A program made the position numbers and the translations under genes. The notes under the pieces are model-generated. The model made no database searches and had not been told where the DNA came from. It worked only from the letters and a program-made list of their open reading frames with translations. This document shows, piece after piece, positions 36,332-47,098 of a stretch of DNA of 64,000 bases (position 1 is its first letter; every line of letters starts with the position of its first letter). The stretch is taken from contig NZ_SMFX01000001.1 of the NCBI RefSeq assembly GCF_004339085.1, positions 505,580 to 569,579 of the forward strand. Reading direction: 5' to 3'. Source of the DNA: Thiogranum longum. GTDB lineage: Bacteria > Pseudomonadota > Gammaproteobacteria > DSM-19610.

Positions 36332-37281
36332 ATGAAAGCATCAGCAATCCCGCAGTATTCGGGAGAGTTGCCGTGTTGATGGGCGGCTGTTCCGCCGAAC
36401 GCGAGGTCTCGCTGCGGAGTGGAAAAGCCGTGCTCGGTGCATTGCTGTCAAAAGGCATAGATGCTGTTGCTGTAGATGCCGGATCGCCGAATTTTGTTCC
36501 GCAATTGCAGGCTGGTGCATTTGATTGCGCATTCAATATTGTTCATGGCCGTGGTGGTGAAGACGGTGTGTTGCAGGGGCTTCTTGATTATCTTGATATA
36601 CCTGTCACAGGAAGCGGCGTGCTGGGGTCGGCGTTGGCTATGGATAAGCAGCGCGCCAAGCATGTGTGGCAGGGGCTGGGTTTGCCTACCCCCGACTTCA
36701 ACATGCTGGCATCTGAACAGGACCTTGAAAGCGCAGCGCAACGCATTGGTTTTCCAATGATGCTCAAGCCGGTGCACGAAGGCTCCAGCATCGGCATGGC
36801 ACGTGTCGAAAAACCGGAAGCACTTGAGCGGGCGTGGCGAGAAGCTGACAAGTACGACCATAACGTTATGGCGGAGCGCTGGGTCAGTGGTGAGGAATAT
36901 ACAACGGCTATTGTCGGTGATGTTGTGCTGCCACTGATCCGGTTGGAGACGCCACGGGAATTTTATGACTATGAGGCGAAGTACCAGTCCGATAGTACGC
37001 AGTATCACTGTCCCTGCGGTCTGCCGGCATCACGTGAGCTGGAACTACAGCAATTATCACAACGGGCATTTGATGCTGTGGGTGCGAGTGGCTGGGGACG
37101 GGTGGATCTGTTCCTCGATGAAGATGAGGCGCCCTGGCTGATCGAGGTGAATACTGTGCCGGGCATGACCGACCACAGCCTGGTGCCTATGGCGGCAAAG
37201 CAGCATGGGTGGGATATGGAAGAACTTGTATGGCGCATTCTCGAGACGGCACTGGACGGGAGTAAAGCCTGTGGCGGCTAA
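36328..37281 (+). CDS. ddlB: D-alanine:D-alanine ligase
   Basis: The 317-residue ATP-grasp enzyme joins two D-alanines for MurF. Visible motifs are VLMGGCSAEREVSLRSG at the N-terminus, FNIVHGRGGEDGVLQG, KPVHEGSSIGM and the metal-binding end LIEVNTVPGMTDHSL. It starts with GTG at 36328, overlapping the murB stop (GTGA). The last 11 bases overlap the start of ftsQ. Confidence 0.98.
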   Translation: MNESISNPAVFGRVAVLMGGCSAEREVSLRSGKAVLGALLSKGIDAVAVDAGSPNFVPQLQAGAFDCAFNIVHGRGGEDGVLQGLLDYLDIPVTGSGVLGSALAMDKQRAKHVWQGLGLPTPDFNMLASEQDLESAAQRIGFPMMLKPVHEGSSIGMARVEKPEALERAWREADKYDHNVMAERWVSGEEYTTAIVGDVVLPLIRLETPREFYDYEAKYQSDSTQYHCPCGLPASRELELQQLSQRAFDAVGASGWGRVDLFLDEDEAPWLIEVNTVPGMTDHSLVPMAAKQHGWDMEELVWRILETALDGSKACGG

Positions 37282-38050
37282 ACGCAAACTGCAGGCGAGG
37301 CGCAGGCAGAAGCCGGCACGCAAGCCTTTGTCGTTCTGGTTGCGCCCGGTTTTTGTTGTGCTGGTCGTTAGCAGCAGTGTTGCCGGTCTGGCGCTGATGC
37401 TGGAGTGGATGAAGGACCCGAGTGCCTGGCCAGTACAGAACGTGCAAATCGAGGGCGACTTGAACCATCTTGATGCCGATGTATTGCAATCGTTTCTTGA
37501 GCCAATGACAAAACAGGGTTTTTTCAGTGTGCAGGTGGGAGAAATCCAGTCGCAGCTGCAGGCGCGGCCATGGGTCGAACAGGTATCGGTGCGCCGGGTA
37601 TGGCCGGACCTGGTGCAGGTCCACATTCGTGAGCAACAGCCCGTGGTTCGCTGGGGTGAAACGGGTTTTCTGAATCCGCGTGGCGAATATTTTTCACCGC
37701 AGGCCCACGTGGAAATAGCCGGCTTGCCCTGGCTGGCGGGGCCGGATGGCTATGAGAAAAGGGTGTTATCCATGTTTGCACAAATGCGCAAGTCCTTGCG
37801 GCCGTTGCAACTTGAAGTTGTCCGGTTGCAGCTGGATGCGCGACGCGCCTGGCATGTGACGTTGAATAACGGATTGAAAATGGAGTTGGGCCGGCGTGAT
37901 CCACTGCAAAGAGTGGCGCGTTTTATTCGTGCTTACCCGGAGATTATGGCGGCAGGGAGCGGCAGGGTGGTGTCAGTAGATTTACGCTACAGCAATGGTG
38001 TGGCAGTGCGCTGGCAGTCGATGAACAAACAGGCTAAAAGTACCGGTTGA
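37271..38050 (+). CDS. ftsQ: Cell division protein FtsQ
   Basis: The 259-residue bitopic protein has a basic cytoplasmic N-terminus, a membrane helix at about 24-44, a POTRA domain (about 55-125, VQNVQIEGDLNHLDADVL) and a beta domain with WVEQVSVRRVWPDLVQVHI. It links early and late division proteins and binds FtsLB. I chose the GTG at 37271, which follows GGGAG and overlaps the ddlB end; a start at 37205 would put 22 residues inside ddlB. Confidence 0.96.
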   Translation: MAAKRKLQARRRQKPARKPLSFWLRPVFVVLVVSSSVAGLALMLEWMKDPSAWPVQNVQIEGDLNHLDADVLQSFLEPMTKQGFFSVQVGEIQSQLQARPWVEQVSVRRVWPDLVQVHIREQQPVVRWGETGFLNPRGEYFSPQAHVEIAGLPWLAGPDGYEKRVLSMFAQMRKSLRPLQLEVVRLQLDARRAWHVTLNNGLKMELGRRDPLQRVARFIRAYPEIMAAGSGRVVSVDLRYSNGVAVRWQSMNKQAKSTG

Positions 38051-38057
38051 ATACCGT

Positions 38058-39293
38058 ATGACAAAGAAATCAGAGAAAAACATGATTGTCGGACTCGACA
38101 TCGGCACCTCGAAGGTAGTTGCCATTGTCGGTGAAATTTCGCCAGATGGCGGAATCGATATTATCGGTATTGGTTCGCATCCATCCAAGGGGCTGAAGAA
38201 GGGTGTGGTAGTAAATATCGAGTCGACTGTGCATTCCATCCAGCGTGCTGTGGAAGAAGCGGAGTTGATGGCAGGGTGTCAGATTCACTCTGTGTATGCG
38301 GGCATTGCAGGCAGTCATATTCGCAGCCTTAACTCGCACGGGATCGTGGCAATTCGAGACAAGGAAGTGACGCCGAGCGACGTGGAGCGTGTTATTGATG
38401 CTGCGCGCGCAGTTGCGATACCTGCAGACCAGAAGATGCTCCATATCCTGCCGCAGGAATATGTTATCGACGATCAGGATGGTATTCGCGAGCCGATCGG
38501 TATGTGCGGTGTGCGCCTGGAAGCCAAGGTGCATATGGTGACGGGCGCGGTCAGTGCTGCGCAAAATATTATCAAGTGTGTGCGGCGTTGTGGGCTGGAA
38601 GTGGACGACATCATCCTGGAACAGCTCGCTTCCAGTTACTCGGTGCTGACCGAGGACGAGAAAGACCTTGGTGTATGCCTTGTTGATATTGGTGGTGGAA
38701 CCACTGACATCGCAGTGTTTACTGAAGGTTCGATCAGTCACACAGCAGTGATTCCTATTGCAGGGGACCAGGTGACCAACGACATTGCGGTCGCGTTGCG
38801 GACCCCCACCCAATACGCCGAAGACATCAAAATCAAGTACGCCTGTGCGCTGCGCCAGCTGGCATCCAGCGATGAAAATATTGAAGTGCCAAGTGTCGGC
38901 GACCGCCCCCCGCGCCGCCTGGCACGACAGACATTGGCAGAGGTTATTGAACCCCGTTATGAAGAGTTGCTCGCGCTGGTGCAGGCTGAGTTGCGGCGTA
39001 GCGGATTCGAGGACCTTATTGCCGCCGGTATTGTACTGACCGGCGGGAGTTCAAAGATTGAAGGCCTTGTGGATCTTGCAGAAGAAGTATTCCACATGCC
39101 GGTGCGCCTTGGCGTGCCACAAAGTATTACAGGACTTGTTGATGTCGTGCGCAACCCGATTTATGCGACGGGTGTCGGGTTGTTGCTGTTTGGTCATCAG
39201 AATCGCACCCGTCGAAATTTTGATGCAGAGATAGGTCAAGGTATGCGCGGAGTGTGGGAACGAATGAAAAGCTGGTTTCAGGGCAACTTCTAG
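38058..39293 (+). CDS. ftsA: Cell division protein FtsA
   Basis: The 411-residue actin-like ATPase tethers FtsZ to the membrane. Phosphate loops are visible at VGLDIGTSKVVAIVGE and LVDIGGGTTDIAVF, with the later VLTGGSSKIEGL adenosine motif. The C-terminal amphipathic membrane-targeting helix is RGVWERMKSWFQGNF. It lies seven bases after ftsQ; ftsZ follows after 76 bases. Confidence 0.98.
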   Translation: MTKKSEKNMIVGLDIGTSKVVAIVGEISPDGGIDIIGIGSHPSKGLKKGVVVNIESTVHSIQRAVEEAELMAGCQIHSVYAGIAGSHIRSLNSHGIVAIRDKEVTPSDVERVIDAARAVAIPADQKMLHILPQEYVIDDQDGIREPIGMCGVRLEAKVHMVTGAVSAAQNIIKCVRRCGLEVDDIILEQLASSYSVLTEDEKDLGVCLVDIGGGTTDIAVFTEGSISHTAVIPIAGDQVTNDIAVALRTPTQYAEDIKIKYACALRQLASSDENIEVPSVGDRPPRRLARQTLAEVIEPRYEELLALVQAELRRSGFEDLIAAGIVLTGGSSKIEGLVDLAEEVFHMPVRLGVPQSITGLVDVVRNPIYATGVGLLLFGHQNRTRRNFDAEIGQGMRGVWERMKSWFQGNF

Positions 39294-39369
39294 GTTCAGG
39301 TCGGGACACAGATTTGTTTTTAACGGAACGCGAAGTTTTCAGGATATAAATTAGAGAGGAGAAGTCATC

Positions 39370-40524
39370 ATGTTTGAGCTAATGGATTCATACAGTCAGA
39401 ATGCTGTTATCAAGGTAATCGGTATCGGGGGTGGTGGTGGCAATGCCGTCCAGCACATGGTTGAGGCCGATATTGAAGGTGTTGAGTTCGTCTGCGCCAA
39501 TACAGACGCGCAGGCACTTACCAACATGAATGCCCGCACCACATTGCAGTTGGGAAACAGTATCACCAAGGGACTTGGTGCGGGTGCCAACCCGGATATT
39601 GGTCGGCAGGCGGCTATGGAAGATCGTGATCGCGTGGTTGAGTGTATCGAGGGATCCGATATGTTGTTTATCACCGCCGGTATGGGCGGAGGAACCGGAA
39701 CCGGGGCAGCGCCTGTGGTTGCACAGGTGGCCAAGGAGATGGGTATTCTTACCGTCGCTATTGTAACCAAGCCTTTCCCGTTTGAAGGTGGTAAACGTCT
39801 CAGTGTTGCAGATCGCGGTTTGAAGGAGCTGGGGCAATACGTTGATTCCCTGATCACCATTCCCAATGAAAAGCTGTTGTCGGTACTGGGCAAGGACATC
39901 AGTCTGCTGAATGCCTTCAAGGCGGCCAATGGTGTATTGCAGGGTGCAGTACAGGGTATCGCCGAGTTGATTACCCGGCCGGGTCTGATCAATGTCGACT
40001 TTGCAGACGTTCGCACAGTGATGTCGGAAATGGGTATGGCCATGATGGGCTCCGGTTCTTCGACTGGGCAGGATCGGGCCCGCGAAGCTGCCGAAGCGGC
40101 AATTCACAGTCCGTTGCTGGAAGACATCGATTTAATGGGTGCGCATGGCATACTCGTTAACGTTACAGCAGGCCTGGACCTGTCGATCGGCGAGTTCGAG
40201 GAAGTCGGCAACACCATAAAGGAATTTGCCTCCGGAGATGCCACCGTCGTGGTCGGCACAGTCATTGACCCTGACATGCACGACGAACTGAGGGTAACCG
40301 TGGTGGCCACCGGCCTGGGCGCCGAACAAACCGGGGTCGAGGAAAAGCCTGAGCCGGTACAACTGGTACATCGGAACAAACGCGGTGAAGTGGATTATGC
40401 GGAACTGGATCGTCCTGCAGTGATTCGCAAAAAAGCTTCCGGCGACCCGACACCGCCGCCGGCCTCAGCCGATGACCTGGATTACCTTGATATTCCGGCT
40501 TTTCTGCGGCGCCAGGCGGACTAA
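39370..40524 (+). CDS. ftsZ: Tubulin-like division protein FtsZ
   Basis: The 384-residue GTPase forms the Z-ring. The tubulin signature GMGGGTGTG lies at 104-112, the T7 loop reads NVDFADVRTVMSEMG, and the conserved C-terminal peptide DYLDIPAFLRRQ, which binds FtsA and ZapD-type partners, ends the protein. The ATG follows AGAGGAG. zapD is also in this window (48,841). A TATAAA sits in the ftsA-ftsZ gap, but without a convincing -35. Confidence 0.99.
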   Translation: MFELMDSYSQNAVIKVIGIGGGGGNAVQHMVEADIEGVEFVCANTDAQALTNMNARTTLQLGNSITKGLGAGANPDIGRQAAMEDRDRVVECIEGSDMLFITAGMGGGTGTGAAPVVAQVAKEMGILTVAIVTKPFPFEGGKRLSVADRGLKELGQYVDSLITIPNEKLLSVLGKDISLLNAFKAANGVLQGAVQGIAELITRPGLINVDFADVRTVMSEMGMAMMGSGSSTGQDRAREAAEAAIHSPLLEDIDLMGAHGILVNVTAGLDLSIGEFEEVGNTIKEFASGDATVVVGTVIDPDMHDELRVTVVATGLGAEQTGVEEKPEPVQLVHRNKRGEVDYAELDRPAVIRKKASGDPTPPPASADDLDYLDIPAFLRRQAD

Positions 40525-40706
40525 CCCCGCCGTGACCATGTGTTTTTATCTCGGGGAGGTTAGCCTTATGTAAAGGGCTGGCCGGTTGAAAATCATGTGT
40601 GGCCAGGTTTTTCGGGTGATGCCGGGGGGGTATGGTAGACTCTGACGGCATTTACATAATCTGAAAACGATGAGAAGGCGAGCGCTGTGCAGCTTGCTCG
40701 AAAAAT

Positions 40707-41621
40707 ATGATTTGTCAGAGAACTTTGAGAAATATCGTCCGTGCGAAGGGTGTCGGCCTGCATAGTGGGGAGCAGGTCTACCTGACACTGCGACCTGCCC
40801 CGCCCGATACGGGGATCATATTTCGCCGGATCGATCTTGACCCGCCGGTGGCGGTTCCGGCCAGAATCGCCAATGTGGGTGATACCCGGCTATCGACAAC
40901 CCTGATGTCCGGTGATGTCCGTGTATCCACTGTGGAACATTTGCTGTCAGCATTTTCCGGGTTAGGTATCGATAACGCGATTGTGGATCTCAGCGCAGCG
41001 GAAGTGCCGATTATGGACGGCAGCGCGGGACCTTTTGTGTTCCTGATTCAGTCCGCTGGTATCGAGGGGCAGCGCAAGGCCAAGCAGTTCCTGCGTATAC
41101 TGGATACAGTCGAGGTGAGAGAGGGCGACAAATGGGCAAGGTTTTCTCCCTTCAAGGGTTTCAAGGTAGGTTTTACCATTGATTTCAAACACCCGATGTT
41201 CAAAGGCGACAGCCGTCACTCGGAAATAGACTTCTCAAACAGTTCCTTTGTTCGCGAAGTCAGCCGGGCACGAACCTTCGGTTTTATGCGTGATATCGAA
41301 AAATTACGTGAAAATAATCTGGCGCTGGGTGGAAGTCTTGATAATGCCGTCGTGCTGGATGACTACCGCGTTGTGAACGAGGACGGTCTTCGCTACGAGG
41401 ACGAATTTGTCAGACACAAGGTGCTGGATGCCGTTGGTGATCTCTACCTGCTCGGTCACAGTCTGATCGGCGAATTTACCGGGCATAAATCCGGGCATGC
41501 ACTGAATAACCGCCTGTTGTGTGAGTTACTGGCTTCTCCCGGTGCCTGGGAACTGAGCAGTTTCGGTAATGCCGCACGGGCACCACACTGGCTTAATCTG
41601 CCACAAATCGCATCTGTTTGA
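40707..41621 (+). CDS. lpxC: UDP-3-O-acyl-N-acetylglucosamine deacetylase
   Basis: The 304-residue zinc enzyme commits precursors to lipid A. Motifs: [19 protein letters not shown] near the start, the zinc histidine in [13 protein letters not shown], and the [14 protein letters not shown] and [10 protein letters not shown] segments. The length matches E. coli (305). It is placed after ftsZ as in other gammaproteobacteria. The gap (182 bases) holds a run of seven G and a weak -10-like TATGGT but no promoter I would defend. Confidence 0.98.
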   Translation: MICQRTLRNIVRAKGVGLHSGEQVYLTLRPAPPDTGIIFRRIDLDPPVAVPARIANVGDTRLSTTLMSGDVRVSTVEHLLSAFSGLGIDNAIVDLSAAEVPIMDGSAGPFVFLIQSAGIEGQRKAKQFLRILDTVEVREGDKWARFSPFKGFKVGFTIDFKHPMFKGDSRHSEIDFSNSSFVREVSRARTFGFMRDIEKLRENNLALGGSLDNAVVLDDYRVVNEDGLRYEDEFVRHKVLDAVGDLYLLGHSLIGEFTGHKSGHALNNRLLCELLASPGAWELSSFGNAARAPHWLNLPQIASV

Positions 41622-41638
41622 AATTCTTGCCGAAAGGC

Positions 41639-42079
41639 TCAGGATTCGCGTGCTTTTGCCGCTAATCGGTATAGCGCTTCGCGCAGTCCCGGGTGATCAA
41701 CATCCTCCGCCGTCTGTGCCAGCAGTGTAGCGTTGTGCATGGACAGGCCTTCAGGTTTCTTGCTAACGGCTTGAATATCAAGTGTTTCCGGGATAACCCG
41801 AACCTCTATTCCGGTAACCGCCAGGGAAAGTTGGCACTGCAGTTGCTTGGTGAAGTCCGGAGCGGCGAATCTTAGGCGCGCTGCCCAGGCCGGTGATGGC
41901 ACGCCGAGTATCAGGATTTCATTTTTGAGGTTCATGACACTACAATGCGCGGCTAGATCATCGGGTAACAGACGTAGTGCGGCCTGTTCCAGACGTTGCA
42001 GGCTGCGGGCGCGCTGCAGTAACGGCAGCTCGGCTTTGCCAAGAATTTTTGCACATGTGAAGGCGTTATTTTGACGCAT
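41639..42079 (-). CDS. dciA: DUF721 protein, DciA-like
   Basis: The 146-residue protein belongs to the DUF721 family, whose bacterial members (DciA) help load the replicative helicase DnaB in species lacking DnaC. Family traits are the N-terminal helical stretch ILGKAELPLLQRARSLQRLE and the KH-like core with NEILILGVPSPAWAARLRF. I chose the ATG at 42079; a TTG three codons earlier is in frame. The gene is convergent with lpxC (17-base gap) and divergent from the M23 peptidase gene, an order also known from Pseudomonas. Confidence 0.85.
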   Translation of the reverse strand: MRQNNAFTCAKILGKAELPLLQRARSLQRLEQAALRLLPDDLAAHCSVMNLKNEILILGVPSPAWAARLRFAAPDFTKQLQCQLSLAVTGIEVRVIPETLDIQAVSKKPEGLSMHNATLLAQTAEDVDHPGLREALYRLAAKARES

Positions 42080-42115
42080 CAGTTTCAACCAGGATTATTC
42101 GGGTAAGCACAATCA

Positions 42116-43042
42116 ATGAAGTTTTTACTCTACACGACAAAATACGGCAAGTCCGGCAGCGTTCAGCTGAATCGACCACTGGTCTGGGTTCCCGCCACAC
42201 TGGCATTACTGGGTGTTCTGCTCGGAGTTGGCCAGCTGGGGTATTCTCTGGGTACGGCGCGTCAGCCCGAGGTTGTCGCCAAGGGTGGTGCACAGTGGCA
42301 GGTACTCCTCGATGAGCAAAAGCAGGATCTGGATCTGGTGCGTAATGAAGCGCAGGACCAGCTAAATGCACTGGCAGTCCGGCTGGGTCAAATGCAGGCA
42401 CAGATGTTGAGAGTTGAAGCACTGGGCCAGCGGGTAAAGCAGATTGCCCACCTGAAGAAATCCGAATTCGATTTTGACCAGCTGCCGGCCCAGGGTGGTC
42501 CGGTTGACCCGGCTGATGCCGAGTTACTGAAAACCCCTGATTTTCTCAAGGCGCTGGATGATATGGCCATGCAGATGGATGACCGTGCCCGCCAGCTGGA
42601 ATTGCTGGAGCAGGTTGTAAGTCGTCGCGAACTCAGCCATGCCGTTTCGCCGGCTGGACAGCCGATTTCCAAGGGCTGGCTGTCCTCTTACTATGGCATG
42701 CGCACCGACCCGTTCAATGGTCGGCGGGAAATGCACAAGGGTATTGATTTCGCGGGCCAGATGGGAACCGACATTGTCGCTACAGCGGCCGGTGTTGTGA
42801 CCTGGGCCGGCAAGCGTTACGGTTATGGCCAGCTGGTTGAGATTAACCACGGCAAGGGCTATTCCACCCGCTACGGGCACTGCAAAGAGATCCTGGTAAA
42901 GGCCGGTGACAAGATCAAGCCCGGGCAAAAGATCGCCCTGATGGGTTCCAGCGGTCGTTCTACCGGCCCGCACGTACACTACGAAGTCCTGAAAAACGGG
43001 CGTCAGATCAATCCTACCAAGTTCGTCCGCGCCAGCCGCTAG
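42116..43042 (+). CDS. M23 family peptidoglycan endopeptidase
   Basis: The 308-residue protein has an N-terminal membrane helix (about residues 23-45), a periplasmic coiled coil (LLDEQKQDLDLVRNEAQDQL to about 180) and a C-terminal LytM/M23 domain. Zinc ligands of an active enzyme are present: HKGID and HVHYEV, with a middle motif YGHC. It is therefore a likely active endopeptidase rather than an EnvC-type activator, but which bonds it cuts is unknown. It stands before secA, as in pseudomonads. Confidence 0.92.
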   Translation: MKFLLYTTKYGKSGSVQLNRPLVWVPATLALLGVLLGVGQLGYSLGTARQPEVVAKGGAQWQVLLDEQKQDLDLVRNEAQDQLNALAVRLGQMQAQMLRVEALGQRVKQIAHLKKSEFDFDQLPAQGGPVDPADAELLKTPDFLKALDDMAMQMDDRARQLELLEQVVSRRELSHAVSPAGQPISKGWLSSYYGMRTDPFNGRREMHKGIDFAGQMGTDIVATAAGVVTWAGKRYGYGQLVEINHGKGYSTRYGHCKEILVKAGDKIKPGQKIALMGSSGRSTGPHVHYEVLKNGRQINPTKFVRASR

Positions 43043-43157
43043 ACACCAGGCCTTCTGTCAAGGTGAAGAAACCGTGAAGTCCTGTCCGCGGGCGGCTAAT
43101 GCGGTATGATGCCTGCTCCAGATTTTCCAATACATTAACGGATTTCCCGCATACATC

Positions 43158-45863
43158 ATGGTTACAACGATACTGCGTAAGGTTTTTGGTAGCCGGAATG
43201 ACCGAATTCTTAAGCGCCTCCAAAAAAACGTAAATAAAATCAATGCACTTGAGCCTGAAGTGCAAAAACTCAGCGATGACGAGCTGCGCGCCCGCACCGA
43301 TGAATTCCGTCAGCGCTACCAGGATGGCGAGACACTTGACCAGATGCTGGTGGAAGCCTTCGCCGTCGTCCGCGAGGCTTCTCGCCGGATTCTGAATATG
43401 CGCCACTTCGATGTTCAGCTGATTGGCGGCATGGTGTTGCACGAAGGCAAGATCGCCGAGATGCGTACCGGTGAAGGCAAGACGCTGGTCGCCACCCTGT
43501 TTGCCTATCTCAATGCGCTGTCCGGCAAGGGTGTACATGTTGTGACAGTGAACGACTATCTTGCCAGCCGGGATGCCGAGTGGATGGGAAAACTGTACGG
43601 TTTTCTTGGACTGTCGACCGGCGTGGCCGTGGCGGGTATGAACAGCGACGAGAAGCGCGCAGCTTATGCGGCTGACATTACCTATGGTACCAACAACGAA
43701 TTCGGCTTCGATTACCTGCGCGACAATATGGCGTTCCGGCTTGAAGACAAGGTGCAGCGGGAACTCAATGCAGCAGTCGTCGATGAAGTGGACTCCATCC
43801 TGATTGATGAAGCGCGTACACCGCTGATCATTTCCGGTGCCACCGACGATAACTCCGAATTGTATACCGTCATGAAAGACCTGGTCACGGAACTGGTGAA
43901 ACAGGAAGAAGAAGACGGTCCCGGCGATTACAGCATCGACGAAAAACAGAAACAGATCCATTTTACGGAAGAGGGTCACCAGCACGTAGAAGAGTTGCTG
44001 GAAAAACGCGGCCTGTTGAAAGAAGGCCAGAGCCTCTACGACGCTGCCAACCTGAGCCTGATGCACCACCTGAATGCAGCGTTGCGCGCACTGGCACTCT
44101 ATAACCGCGATGTCGAATATATTGTGCAGGACGGTCAGGTAGTGATCGTCGATGAATTTACCGGCCGCACCATGCCGGGCCGGCGCTGGTCGGAAGGTCT
44201 GCACCAGGCCGTGGAAGCCAAGGAAGGGGTGAAGATCCAGAACGAAAACCAGACCATGGCATCGATCACCTTCCAGAACTATTTCCGCCTGTATAACAAG
44301 TTGTCCGGCATGACCGGTACCGCTGATACCGAAGCGCCGGAGTTCCAGCAGATTTACGGGCTCGAGGTGGTGGTGATCCCTACCAATACACCGATGATCC
44401 GCAACGATATGGGTGACCTGGTTTTCCTCACAGAGAAAGAAAAATTTGATGCGGTTGCCGAGGACATCCGCGACTGTCGCAAACGTGGCCAGCCGGTACT
44501 GGTGGGCACGACTTCGATAGAAGTTTCCGAATACCTGTCGAAGTTGCTCAAGAAAGAAGGCGTTGACCACGAAGTGCTGAATGCCAAGCAGCATGAGCGT
44601 GAAGCGCATATCGTGGCACAGGCGGGACGCCCCGGCGCGGTAACGATTGCCACTAACATGGCTGGCCGTGGTACGGATATCGTGCTGGGCGGCAACCTGG
44701 ACGTCGAGCTGGCTGCGCTCGATAACCCTGATGAACACACGGAAGCGCGTATCCGTAAAGAATGGGAAACGCGCCACAAGCAGGTGCTGGAAGCCGGCGG
44801 TCTGCACATTGTCGGTACCGAACGCCATGAATCCCGGCGAGTCGATAACCAGCTACGCGGTCGTTCCGGTCGCCAGGGTGATCCCGGTTCCAGCCGTTTC
44901 TACCTGTCGCTTGAAGACAACCTGATGCGGATTTTTGCATCCGAGCGCGTGTCGGGCCTGATGCAGAAACTGGGTATGCAGGAAGGCGAGGCTATCGAAC
45001 ACCCGTGGGTCAGCAAGGCCATCGAGAATGCACAGCGCAAGGTAGAAGGGCACAACTTCGGTATTCGTAAAAACCTGCTGGAATTCGACGATGTCGCCAA
45101 TGACCAGCGCAAGGTGATCTACGCCCAGCGCAACGAGTTGATGTCGACCGATGATGTCTCTGACACCATCAAGGCGATCCGTGAAGATGTGCTGAACTCG
45201 GTTATCAACAACTACATCCCGCCGGGCAGTATGGACGAGCAGTGGAAGATTGCCGAACTCGAGGACGCAATAGAAACCGAGTTTGGGCAGCGCTTCGATA
45301 TCCAGGGCTGGCTGGATGCCGATGACAACCTGCATGAAGAAACCCTGCGTGCAAAACTGCTTGAAGAACTGGAACGCGTACACGAAGAAAAAGAGCAGTT
45401 GGCCGGCAGTGAAACCATGCGGCACTTCGAAAAGGCTGTCATGTTGCAGGTGCTGGACCAGGCCTGGAAAGAACACCTGGCGGCTATGGACTATCTGCGC
45501 CAGGGTATTCACCTGCGTGGCTATGCGCAAAAGAACCCCAAGCAGGAATACAAGCGTGAGGCATTCGAGATGTTCACCGATATGCTGGAGCGCATCAAGC
45601 TGGATGTGATCGGTATTCTCTCCAAGGTTCAGGTCAAGAACGAGTCGGATGTCGAAGCGGTGGAAGAACAACGACGTTCAACCGCACCCATGGACTTCCG
45701 TCACGATGAGGCGAGTGCCATGCCGGAAGGTGAAGAGCTGCCCGCCGATGAAGCTGAAGAGCACCAGCCGTTTGTGCGTGGCGACCGAAAGGTCGGACGC
45801 AATGAACCCTGCCCCTGTGGCTCAGGCAAGAAATACAAGCAGTGCCACGGCAAGTTGAGTTGA
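43158..45863 (+). CDS. secA: Preprotein translocase ATPase SecA
   Basis: The 901-residue motor drives proteins through SecYEG. The first nucleotide fold has GEGKT at 105-109 and the [20 protein letters not shown]-type motif; the second fold holds [14 protein letters not shown] and [14 protein letters not shown]. The C-terminal zinc tail [13 protein letters not shown], which binds SecB and lipids, is complete. A TATGAT stands about 45 bases upstream, without a strong -35. No secM-like ORF was found before it. Confidence 0.99.
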   Translation: MVTTILRKVFGSRNDRILKRLQKNVNKINALEPEVQKLSDDELRARTDEFRQRYQDGETLDQMLVEAFAVVREASRRILNMRHFDVQLIGGMVLHEGKIAEMRTGEGKTLVATLFAYLNALSGKGVHVVTVNDYLASRDAEWMGKLYGFLGLSTGVAVAGMNSDEKRAAYAADITYGTNNEFGFDYLRDNMAFRLEDKVQRELNAAVVDEVDSILIDEARTPLIISGATDDNSELYTVMKDLVTELVKQEEEDGPGDYSIDEKQKQIHFTEEGHQHVEELLEKRGLLKEGQSLYDAANLSLMHHLNAALRALALYNRDVEYIVQDGQVVIVDEFTGRTMPGRRWSEGLHQAVEAKEGVKIQNENQTMASITFQNYFRLYNKLSGMTGTADTEAPEFQQIYGLEVVVIPTNTPMIRNDMGDLVFLTEKEKFDAVAEDIRDCRKRGQPVLVGTTSIEVSEYLSKLLKKEGVDHEVLNAKQHEREAHIVAQAGRPGAVTIATNMAGRGTDIVLGGNLDVELAALDNPDEHTEARIRKEWETRHKQVLEAGGLHIVGTERHESRRVDNQLRGRSGRQGDPGSSRFYLSLEDNLMRIFASERVSGLMQKLGMQEGEAIEHPWVSKAIENAQRKVEGHNFGIRKNLLEFDDVANDQRKVIYAQRNELMSTDDVSDTIKAIREDVLNSVINNYIPPGSMDEQWKIAELEDAIETEFGQRFDIQGWLDADDNLHEETLRAKLLEELERVHEEKEQLAGSETMRHFEKAVMLQVLDQAWKEHLAAMDYLRQGIHLRGYAQKNPKQEYKREAFEMFTDMLERIKLDVIGILSKVQVKNESDVEAVEEQRRSTAPMDFRHDEASAMPEGEELPADEAEEHQPFVRGDRKVGRNEPCPCGSGKKYKQCHGKLS

Positions 45864-45880
45864 GGTACGACGTCTAGGCC

Positions 45881-47098
45881 ATGCCGGTTGGATATAGCGA
45901 GTTACCGGAACTGTCTGCAGTGGCCGGCGTCCGGTTGTCGGCACAGGCTGCGCAGGTTCGCTATGAAGGTCGTGACGATCTGGTTGTTATGGAGCTGGCC
46001 GAAGGGAGCCGTTGCGCGGCGGTGTTTACCCGAAATGCCTTTTGCGCTGCCCCCGTTATTGTCGCCAGAGAACACCTGGCGCAACACGCTCCCCGTTACT
46101 TGTTAATCAACAGCGGTAACGCCAATGCAGGTACCGGTGCGCCCGGGCTTGATGATGCGCGGCGAAGTTGTGCGGCGCTGGCGAAGCGAGCCGGCTGTGA
46201 TGCCGCACAGGTATTACCGTTTTCGACCGGTGTAATTGGCGAGCGACTGCCCGTGCAACGCATCGAGTCTGCACTGGATGGCGCGCTGGCCAACCTGTCG
46301 GAAAATAACTGGTCGGCTGCCGCACACGCCATCATGACAACCGACACAGTAGCCAAAGGCGTGTCGTTAACCCTGTCGATTGACGGGCAGACGGTAACCC
46401 TCACCGGCATGGCCAAGGGTTCCGGCATGATCCGCCCGGACATGGCCACCATGCTGGCGTACATTGCGACTGATGCCGCAGTCGAAAGTTCTGCCCTGCA
46501 AAACTGTATACAGCAGGCGGTAGAACAGTCCTTCAACCGGATCACGGTGGATGGCGACACCTCGACCAACGATGCCTGTGTGCTGGTAGCGACCGGTGCA
46601 TCGGGTGCCGCTGTGCTGGATGATGCCCACCCGGACTACCCGGCCTTTTGTGCTGCCGTCAGTGAAGTCAGTACCCGGCTGTCGCAGCTCATTGTGCGCG
46701 ATGGCGAGGGTGCGACCAAGTTTGTAACCGTTCGCGTGGAAGGCGGGCATGACAGCGCCGAGTGCTTGCAAGTGGCTTATACGGTTGCGCATTCTCCACT
46801 GGTGAAAACGGCATTGTTTGCCAGCGACCCGAACTGGGGGCGCATACTGGCAGCGGTTGGACGCGCCGGCCTGTCACAGCTGGATATCGAGCAGGTAGAA
46901 CTGTGGCTGGATGACGTTTGTATTGTTCGTGATGGCGGTGTGGCGCAAGACTACACCGAGGCAGACGGACAGCGCGTCATGAACCAGGACGAAATTCTTA
47001 TTCGTATTGCACTGGGTCGCGGCGCGGCCAGTGAAACAATCTGGACCAGTGATCTTTCCCACGACTATGTCAGTATCAACGCCGACTACCGTTCCTGA
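45881..47098 (+). CDS. argJ: Bifunctional ornithine acetyltransferase/N-acetylglutamate synthase
   Basis: The 405-residue protein is ArgJ, which transfers acetyl from N-acetylornithine to glutamate in the cyclic arginine pathway. It is made as a precursor that cuts itself before the catalytic threonine, here T190 in [15 protein letters not shown]. Also seen are the [11 protein letters not shown] and [17 protein letters not shown] segments. Whether it is mono- or bifunctional cannot be told by eye. It follows secA by 17 bases. Its end overlaps the next gene by 32 bases. Confidence 0.97.
   Translation: MPVGYSELPELSAVAGVRLSAQAAQVRYEGRDDLVVMELAEGSRCAAVFTRNAFCAAPVIVAREHLAQHAPRYLLINSGNANAGTGAPGLDDARRSCAALAKRAGCDAAQVLPFSTGVIGERLPVQRIESALDGALANLSENNWSAAAHAIMTTDTVAKGVSLTLSIDGQTVTLTGMAKGSGMIRPDMATMLAYIATDAAVESSALQNCIQQAVEQSFNRITVDGDTSTNDACVLVATGASGAAVLDDAHPDYPAFCAAVSEVSTRLSQLIVRDGEGATKFVTVRVEGGHDSAECLQVAYTVAHSPLVKTALFASDPNWGRILAAVGRAGLSQLDIEQVELWLDDVCIVRDGGVAQDYTEADGQRVMNQDEILIRIALGRGAASETIWTSDLSHDYVSINADYRS

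Noticed and set aside
40525-40706. Promoter for lpxC in the ftsZ-lpxC gap
   Set aside because: TATGGT and TAGACT are -10-like, but no -35 hexamer lies at a useful distance; the G7 run makes the spacer odd.
43014-44828. A 604-codon open frame on the minus strand opposite secA
   Set aside because: It is entirely antisense to the well-conserved secA, has no recognisable domain and crosses into the M23 gene end. Long antisense frames are common in GC-rich genes.
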